Assembly: GCA_964494475.1 (NCBI GenBank)
Contig: CAZBRS010000049.1
Location: forward strand, 1-41,118
Direction of reading: 5' to 3'
Length of the DNA stretch: 41,118 nt
Source of the DNA: CAZBRS01 sp964494475
GTDB taxonomy: Bacteria; Myxococcota_A; UBA9042; CAZBRS01
Every line of letters starts with the position of its first letter. Positions within the stretch are counted from its first letter, which is position 1. The notes beneath the pieces were generated by a model, which worked only from the letters and a program-made list of their open reading frames with translations, made no database searches and was not told the origin of the DNA. Of the stretch, positions 34,000 to 41,118 are shown one piece after another. The position numbers and the translations under genes were made by a program.

Positions 34000-36246
34000 T
34001 CACCGCGCCAGGGGCAGGTCGACGCGGTACAGCCCGAACGTGAGCTCGCCGCGCTCCGCGGACGTCGGGTCGACCTCGCGGTGGTAGGGTCGGTTCGGCA
34101 CCGTGATCTCGACCTGCGGGGTCACCCCGCGCGAACCCAGGATCGCTCGGCACTCCGGGTTGTCGGCCTCCTGCGGCCCACGCGCCCGGTAGCAGTAGAG
34201 GCCGCGGTAGAAGAGCGCGCACGCCGGACGAGCGCCCCCCATCTGCAGCTTCTCGAGCCCGCGCCGGTCGACCACGGCCAGGTCGGGGGGCTTCGCCACG
34301 ATCTGCACGAAGTCGTCCCCCTCGGCGTCCTTGTAGCGCTCCTCCCCGGTGGGTACGAGCAGCACGGGACAGGCCGGGGGCCGCGCCTCGAGGCGGGGGC
34401 GCACCTCGCGCCGGAAGAAGCGGAACTCGGCCTGGGGGGCATACGAAGCGTCGCGAACGAGGGGCGCGAGCGCGAACGAGGTCGCGATCATCGCCAGGGC
34501 CCCGAGCCCCAGCGCGGCGCGCCGGGCCGCGCCGACGAGCGGCAGATCGGCCAGCGCGGCCAGCCCGAAGCCGGCCAGGCCGCACCAGTAGGGAGCCAGG
34601 CTCACCTGGTAGCGCCCCTCGCCGAACGGGAGCACGTCGGAGGTGATGGCCGCGTACACGGGGGTCAGGAGGGCGAGCCCACCGAGCAGGATCGCGAGCC
34701 CACCTCGCTCGCGCCAAGCCAGCCACGCGACCCCCGCCAGCGCGGCGACGGGCAGATAGACCGGCGTGAGGTCGAAGCGCAGCCACGCGTGGTGCGGAGG
34801 CAGCAGGCGGCCGACCAGGTTCGGCGCCTCCCGCAGGAAGTTCGCGCCCGTGCCCGACGCCGGGCCGCCCTGCAGCACGAGCAGCATGACCGGCGCCAGG
34901 GCCAGCGCCGTCACGCCGAGCACGGGCCACGCCGCCCGCGCCCGATCGCGCCACGAGCCCCGCGCCAGCAGCCAGGCCCCCAGGGGAAAGAGCGGCGCCA
35001 GCACCGGGTTCTCGGGCCGCACCAGGAAGACCATCCAGAGCGAGACGAAGAGGAGGGCCAACGTGACGCCAGCCCCGGGCCCACGGACGAGGACCTCACC
35101 CCCTGGCCCCCTCTCCATCGAGGGAGAGGGGGAGTTCTCGACCGCGCGCGGGGCTGGGGGCTGAGGCCTCCTCGCCCACGCCCCCAACGCCAGCAGGGCC
35201 ATGGCCTGGTAGAACACGGAGGGCACCGTGACCGCTTCGGAGGCCGCGTACTTGACGTGCAGCGGCAACAGCGCCAGCGCCCAGGCCGCGAACATCGGCC
35301 CCCGCCAGATGGGGGCCCAGGTCGCGAGCGCCAGGGCGAGCACCAGCGGCGTGAGCGAGGCGAGCGCGAGGCCCACCGCGAAGAAGACCTGGTCCACGGG
35401 GAGCACGCCCCCCGTCAGCAGCCAGAAGAGGTTCACCACCGCGTGGTGGGCCACGGGCATCCCCAGTTCGGCGGGCACGCCGAGCCCGGGGAAGGGCAAC
35501 GACACCACCCCGAAGCCACGGAAGGGATAGGCCTCCTTGAGGGTGGTGGTCTCGGGCAGCACCAGGCGGAGCAGCGCGGCCACGGCCACGGCCCCGAGCA
35601 GACCGGCCACCTGGGCAGCCGTGAAGGCCCTCCGCGCCACCCTCCAGCCCGCGACGGCCCCGAGCCCCAGCAACGCCAGGAACGCGGCGTGGAACCCGAG
35701 CGCGGCGTGGGTCGCTCCGAGCAGCTCGCCGATGACGCGGGACGGCGGTTCTGCGCGCGCCGCGTCCGCCCGCGGGGCGGGCCGCGAGGTCTTCGCCATG
35801 ACGCGCGCGAAGACCTTCTCGGCGTCGGCGCCCTCGAGCGCGCTGCAGATCGCGGCCGCCACCGCGGCGTCGCCCTCGACCGGTTGCGTCACGACCCCCA
35901 GCGCCCCCGACACGCACCGGGGCGCCCGCAGAGCGACCGCTGGATAGACGGCGGCCTCGAACCTCTCGCCGCTGCGCGTCATGATCAGGCGTACGAAGCG
36001 CCCGAGCTCGACGCCCTCGAGCACGAAGCCGGCGGCGACCTCCCGCCCCTCGGCCAGGGGCAGGAGCGCCTCGACCACGGCCGGCGCCGCGTCGTCGCGC
36101 ACCACGGGCACCAGCGCGATCTCGCCCGTCGTTGCCGTGATCGCGAGCGCCTCGACCCAGGCCCCGTCGTCGACCGCGGCGGCCAACCGCCCCGGCGCCA
36201 GCGCCAGGCCGACGGAGAGCAGGAAGCACGCGCGCGCCAAGCCCAT
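34000..36246 (-). CDS. Polytopic membrane protein, GT-C-like layout, unknown function
   Basis: 748 residues from ATG 36246, with GAGGG five bases upstream and a signal peptide (CFLLSVGLALAPGRLAAA) directly after it. Residues ~25-190 form a soluble domain, probably periplasmic. About ten membrane helices follow (~200-600) and a C-terminal soluble domain (~615-748) with several cysteines (ACPVLLVP, ACALFYRGLYC, PECRAIL). A loop segment at ~360-384 is encoded by a palindromic repeat element (see 35094-35166). The many-helix layout and the VRPENPVLAPLFPLGAW helix-loop region recall GT-C transferases, but no diagnostic acidic motif is clear. It is followed after 183 bases by the topB-recQ gene on the same strand. 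Confidence 0.75.
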   Translation of the reverse strand: MGLARACFLLSVGLALAPGRLAAAVDDGAWVEALAITATTGEIALVPVVRDDAAPAVVEALLPLAEGREVAAGFVLEGVELGRFVRLIMTRSGERFEAAVYPAVALRAPRCVSGALGVVTQPVEGDAAVAAAICSALEGADAEKVFARVMAKTSRPAPRADAARAEPPSRVIGELLGATHAALGFHAAFLALLGLGAVAGWRVARRAFTAAQVAGLLGAVAVAALLRLVLPETTTLKEAYPFRGFGVVSLPFPGLGVPAELGMPVAHHAVVNLFWLLTGGVLPVDQVFFAVGLALASLTPLVLALALATWAPIWRGPMFAAWALALLPLHVKYAASEAVTVPSVFYQAMALLALGAWARRPQPPAPRAVENSPSPSMERGPGGEVLVRGPGAGVTLALLFVSLWMVFLVRPENPVLAPLFPLGAWLLARGSWRDRARAAWPVLGVTALALAPVMLLVLQGGPASGTGANFLREAPNLVGRLLPPHHAWLRFDLTPVYLPVAALAGVAWLAWRERGGLAILLGGLALLTPVYAAITSDVLPFGEGRYQVSLAPYWCGLAGFGLAALADLPLVGAARRAALGLGALAMIATSFALAPLVRDASYAPQAEFRFFRREVRPRLEARPPACPVLLVPTGEERYKDAEGDDFVQIVAKPPDLAVVDRRGLEKLQMGGARPACALFYRGLYCYRARGPQEADNPECRAILGSRGVTPQVEITVPNRPYHREVDPTSAERGELTFGLYRVDLPLAR
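35094..35166. repeat. REP-like palindromic element inside a coding sequence
   Basis: The inner stem is perfect: CCCCCTCTCC (35107-35116) and GGAGAGGGGG (35123-35132) with a 6-base loop. Outer imperfect inverted arms are CCTCACCCCCTGGCCCC (35094-35110) and GGGGCTGGGGGCTGAGG (35150-35166). The sequence type (CCTCACCCCC...CCCTCTCC...GGAGAGGGGG) is one I recall as a dispersed palindrome in many bacterial genomes. On the minus strand it is translated in frame as roughly ENSPSPSMERGPGGEV, between two membrane helices. Confidence 0.75.
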
Positions 36247-36323
36247 CGACGCCCTCGGTCCCGAGGCAGGATTCGCCCATCTACTTACCATGGAACGCAG
36301 TCTGACGCACCGCAGTATCCGAC

Positions 36324-36352
36324 TTGACGACCTGCGGCGCGGATGGTACCTT
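36324..36352 (+). promoter_or_regulatory. Candidate promoter of the ATP synthase operon
   Basis: TTGACG at 36324-36329, a 17-base spacer and TACCTT at 36347-36352, 25 bases before the ATG at 36377. The ribosome site GGAGG is at 36367-36371. Confidence 0.45.
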
Positions 36353-36376
36353 GCCGACCAATCGGCGGAGGAACCC

Positions 36377-36820
36377 ATGCTCGATGGCATGATGGTGGCC
36401 GCTCTCCTCGACCTGGACCGGTCGCTGTTCGTTCAGTTGGCGATCTTCCTCGTCACGGCTGTGGCACTGAACGTTCTCGTCTTCAAGCCGTTGTTTCGCG
36501 TCCGCGATCTGCGACGCGAACGAACGGCGGGCATGCGCGAGCGAGCCACGGGGCTGCGCGAGCAGGCCACGGGGCGCCAGGCCGACTACGAGCAACTGTA
36601 CGCGACCATCGTCGGCGAGGGGACCGAGGCCAAGAAGGCGGCGCGCGATCGCGCCCGAAAAGAAGAGCACGACCTGCTCGCCCAGGCCAAGCGCGACGCC
36701 GACGCCCGTCGCTCGGTCGGCGCCGAGGCCATCGCCCGCGAGCAGGCCGAGGCCGAGAAGGCCCTGGCCTCCGAGGCCGAGGCCCTGCGCACCTTCCTGG
36801 TGCAGCAGGTGACCAAATGA
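36377..36820 (+). CDS. ATP synthase F0 b'-type subunit
   Basis: 147 residues from ATG 36377 with GGAGG five bases upstream. One membrane helix (~14-34: FVQLAIFLVTAVALNVLVFKPL) is followed by a long, charged, Ala/Glu/Arg-rich coiled coil, the layout of b-type stator subunits. A second b-type gene follows with an ATGA overlap, so this is the b' partner in a heterodimeric stalk. It links F1 to the membrane sector. Assignment as b' rather than b rests on position (first) and shorter length. Confidence 0.85.
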   Translation: MLDGMMVAALLDLDRSLFVQLAIFLVTAVALNVLVFKPLFRVRDLRRERTAGMRERATGLREQATGRQADYEQLYATIVGEGTEAKKAARDRARKEEHDLLAQAKRDADARRSVGAEAIAREQAEAEKALASEAEALRTFLVQQVTK

Positions 36821-37389
36821 GCCGGGGCGTCACGATCCTCGGAGCCTGGCTCCTGCCCGCGACGGCCCTGGCGTCCGGGGGAGAACACGGGTTCACCTTC
36901 GGCACCCAGGGGCTCTACATCATCGACTTCCTGGTGCTGATCGGGCTGCTGGTCTTCCTCACCCGAAAGAAGTTCACGGCCGCGATCGTCGAGCGCGCCG
37001 CGGGCATCCGCAAGGACATCGACGAGGCCACGGCCGACCACGGCGACGCCGAGAAGGTGCTGGCCGAGAAACACGGCCACCTCGAGGCCTTGAAGACCGA
37101 CCGCTCCAAGCTCGAGGGGCGCTTCCGCGACGAGGCGACCCGCGAGCACGATCGCGTGGTGTCCGAGGCCGACGCCCGGGCGAAGCGCCTGGTGTCCGAG
37201 GCCGATCGCCAGATCGACGCCGAGCGCCGCAAGCTGGCCGACGAGTTGAAGGACCGTCTCATCGACGAGACCTTCCAGAAGGCCCGCGTCGAGATCCAGG
37301 CCTCGATGACCGACGACGGCCGCCGCCGCTGGACCGACGACGCGGTGGCGCGCCTCGAGAAGGTCGAGTGGAGGGCTCCGAATGCGTGA
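36817..37389 (+). CDS. atpF: ATP synthase F0 subunit b
   Basis: 190 residues; ATG 36817 overlaps the previous stop. A signal-peptide-like segment (ILGAWLLPATALASGG) precedes the membrane helix (GLYIIDFLVLIGLLVFLTRKKF), then a coiled coil to the end. A cleavable leader before the b helix is also known from some other bacterial b subunits. It forms the peripheral stalk with the b' subunit and binds delta. The stop lies inside the start region of atpH (8-base overlap). Confidence 0.9.
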   Translation: MSRGVTILGAWLLPATALASGGEHGFTFGTQGLYIIDFLVLIGLLVFLTRKKFTAAIVERAAGIRKDIDEATADHGDAEKVLAEKHGHLEALKTDRSKLEGRFRDEATREHDRVVSEADARAKRLVSEADRQIDAERRKLADELKDRLIDETFQKARVEIQASMTDDGRRRWTDDAVARLEKVEWRAPNA

Positions 37390-37924
37390 CAAGGTTGCGG
37401 CGCGGCGCTACGCGCGAGCCCTGTACGACGCCACGGGTGACGCGCTGAAACGCAAGGCGACGCTGGCCGATCTCGAGAACCTGGCCGCGCTGCTGGCCGA
37501 GCTGCCCGAGCTCGGCGCCACGCTCGCGAACCCCGCGCTGAAGGGCGACGCCCGCACGCACCTGGTGGCCGAGGTGGCCACCCGCCTGGGGCTGCAGCCG
37601 CTGACGAAGCGCTTCATCGAGCTGCTGGTCGAACGGCGGCGCGTGGGCATGCTGGCCGACGTGGGCGAGGTGTTCGGGGCGCTGCTGGCCCAGGCCGAAG
37701 GGCGGTTGCACGCCACGGTGGTCTCGGCGGCGCCGCTCTCGCCCCTGCAGCTCGCGCCCATCAAGCGCATGCTCGAGGCGCGCTCGGGCAAGAAGGTCGA
37801 GATCCAGGGAGAAACCGACGCCGCGCTCCTCGCCGGCGTCGTGGTCCGTATGGGTGACGTCGAGATGGACCTCAGCCTGCGTTCGAACCTGGCGCGGCTG
37901 CAGGAACGGCTGAGCAAGGGATAG
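37382..37924 (+). CDS. atpH: ATP synthase F1 subunit delta
   Basis: 180 residues, usual for the family; ATG 37382 overlaps the atpF end by 8 bases. The N-terminal helical domain begins ARRYARALYDA, as in other delta subunits, and the C-terminal GGVVVRMGDVEMDLSLRSNLARLQERL-type signature is visible as AGVVVRMGDVEMDLS and LARLQERL. It joins the alpha-beta hexamer to the b/b' stalk. atpA follows after 8 bases. Confidence 0.92.
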   Translation: MRDKVAARRYARALYDATGDALKRKATLADLENLAALLAELPELGATLANPALKGDARTHLVAEVATRLGLQPLTKRFIELLVERRRVGMLADVGEVFGALLAQAEGRLHATVVSAAPLSPLQLAPIKRMLEARSGKKVEIQGETDAALLAGVVVRMGDVEMDLSLRSNLARLQERLSKG

Positions 37925-37932
37925 GGGCAACC

Positions 37933-39585
<1,653 letters not shown>

Positions 39586-39588
39586 GCG

Positions 39589-40458
39589 ATGGCAACCCTC
39601 AAGACCATCCGCAAGCGAATCTCCTCGGTTCGCAGCACGCGCAAGATCACCAAGGCCATGAAGATGGTCGCGGCGGCGCGGCTGAAGAAGGCCGAGGACG
39701 CCGCGCGCGCTCTCAGGCCCTATGCCCGGCGCCTCGACGAGATCATCCACAGCCTGGCGGCGCGCACCGACCGCACGCTGTTCGCGCTCCTGAACACCCA
39801 CGGCGAGGTCGATCGCATCCGGCTGGTCGTGCTCACCTCCGACAAGGGCCTCTGCGGCGCGTTCAACAGCAACGTGAGCAAGGCGGCCGACCGGTTCATC
39901 CGCGAGAACCGCGAGGCCATCCCCAACATCACGGTGTCGGTCGTGGGCAAGAAGGGCAAGTCGTACTTCGAGCGCCGCCACGTGCCCATCGACCGCTACT
40001 ACCACGACGTGCTGACCAACCTGAACTTCGAGAAGGCCGAGCTCATCGGCCAGGACATCGTGGCCGACTACACGCGGCAAGAGCTCGACGCCGTGTACCT
40101 CGTGTACAACGAGTACAAGTCGGCCATCACGCAGAAGGTGGTGGTCGAGAAGCTCTTGCCCATCGAACCCGCGCCCGTCGAGACCCTCGACACGCCGGTC
40201 GACTACCTGTACGAGCCAACCCAGGAGACCGTGCTCACCGAGATCCTGCCCCTGCAGGTCAACGTGCAGGTCTACCGGGCGCTGTTGGAATCGGCCGCGT
40301 CCGAGATGGGCGCGCGCATGACCGCCATGGGGTCCGCGACGGACAACGCGAGCGATCTCATCGATCGCCTGACCCTCCAGTACAACAAGGTGCGCCAGGC
40401 CGCGATCACCAAGGAGCTCATGGAGATCATCAGCGGCGCCGAGGCGTTGAAGGGCTGA
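39589..40458 (+). CDS. atpG: ATP synthase F1 subunit gamma
   Basis: 289 residues; ATG 39589, three bases after atpA. The N-terminal helix TIRKRISSVRSTRKITKAMKMVAAARLKKA is characteristic, as are SDKGLCGAFNSN and the C-terminal MTAMGSATDNASDLIDRLTLQYNKVRQAAITKEL pattern (read here in parts). It is the rotating central shaft of F1. Confidence 0.97.
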   Translation: MATLKTIRKRISSVRSTRKITKAMKMVAAARLKKAEDAARALRPYARRLDEIIHSLAARTDRTLFALLNTHGEVDRIRLVVLTSDKGLCGAFNSNVSKAADRFIRENREAIPNITVSVVGKKGKSYFERRHVPIDRYYHDVLTNLNFEKAELIGQDIVADYTRQELDAVYLVYNEYKSAITQKVVVEKLLPIEPAPVETLDTPVDYLYEPTQETVLTEILPLQVNVQVYRALLESAASEMGARMTAMGSATDNASDLIDRLTLQYNKVRQAAITKELMEIISGAEALKG

Positions 40459-40469
40459 CGGAGGCACGG

Positions 40470-41118
<649 letters not shown>

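Overview
The window comes from a very GC-rich (roughly 70% G+C by eye) Gram-negative bacterium with an outer membrane. A deltaproteobacterial-type lineage (Myxococcota or Bradymonadota-like) fits best. The reasons are a giant lipoprotein built of MopE-type CNGxDDDCD and thrombospondin type-3 Asp repeats, many lipoproteins and signal anchors, frequent GTG starts, a DHCR24-like flavoprotein, and an F1 operon beginning with two b-type subunits without a and c. This assignment is inferred from gene content only. I saw no rRNA, tRNA, CRISPR array or insertion sequence. The largest gene-free stretch is about 224 bases (7677-7900).

Layout. 1-3271: the 3' end of an outer-membrane beta-barrel gene, then a heme/Fe-S/flavin membrane oxidoreductase. 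3349-6680: a translationally coupled set of a GT-C-like membrane protein (broken by a one-base frameshift near 4040), an 87-residue membrane protein and an SGNH-type esterase, probably for cell-surface modification. 6687-7676 (minus): a spore-photolyase-like radical-SAM-fold protein whose three cluster cysteines are all replaced. 7829-11540: a strong promoter and a fatty-acid beta-oxidation pair (dehydrogenase/hydratase and thiolase). 11686-17302: an island with a tail-anchored protein carrying a duplicated motif, then a tight five-gene operon ending in a two-module AAA+ ATPase. That ATPase resembles those of extracellular contractile injection systems, but no tail genes are present, and the first operon gene encodes a HExxHD metallopeptidase-like protein. 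17323-21232: a probable copper-handling cluster (NosL, FtsX-type permease, ABC ATPase, a CC/CxxC polytopic protein) with a divergent SafE-type membrane protein. 21249-28295 (minus): a 2348-residue Ca-binding-repeat lipoprotein with a C-terminal FGE-like domain. 28403-29731: a DHCR24-like FAD oxidoreductase. 29743-33816 (minus): a natural topoisomerase III-RecQ helicase fusion. 34000-36246 (minus): a polytopic membrane protein that carries a palindromic REP-like element inside its reading frame. 36377-end: ATP synthase b', b, delta, alpha, gamma and beta (partial).

The strongest candidates for something undescribed are the stand-alone eCIS-type AAA+/HExxHD operon, the radical-SAM-fold protein lacking its cluster ligands, and the TopIII-RecQ fusion. 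The NosL/FtsX/CxxC cluster and the in-frame palindromic element are the next most interesting. All functions are read from sequence motifs and remembered family features; no database search was possible.
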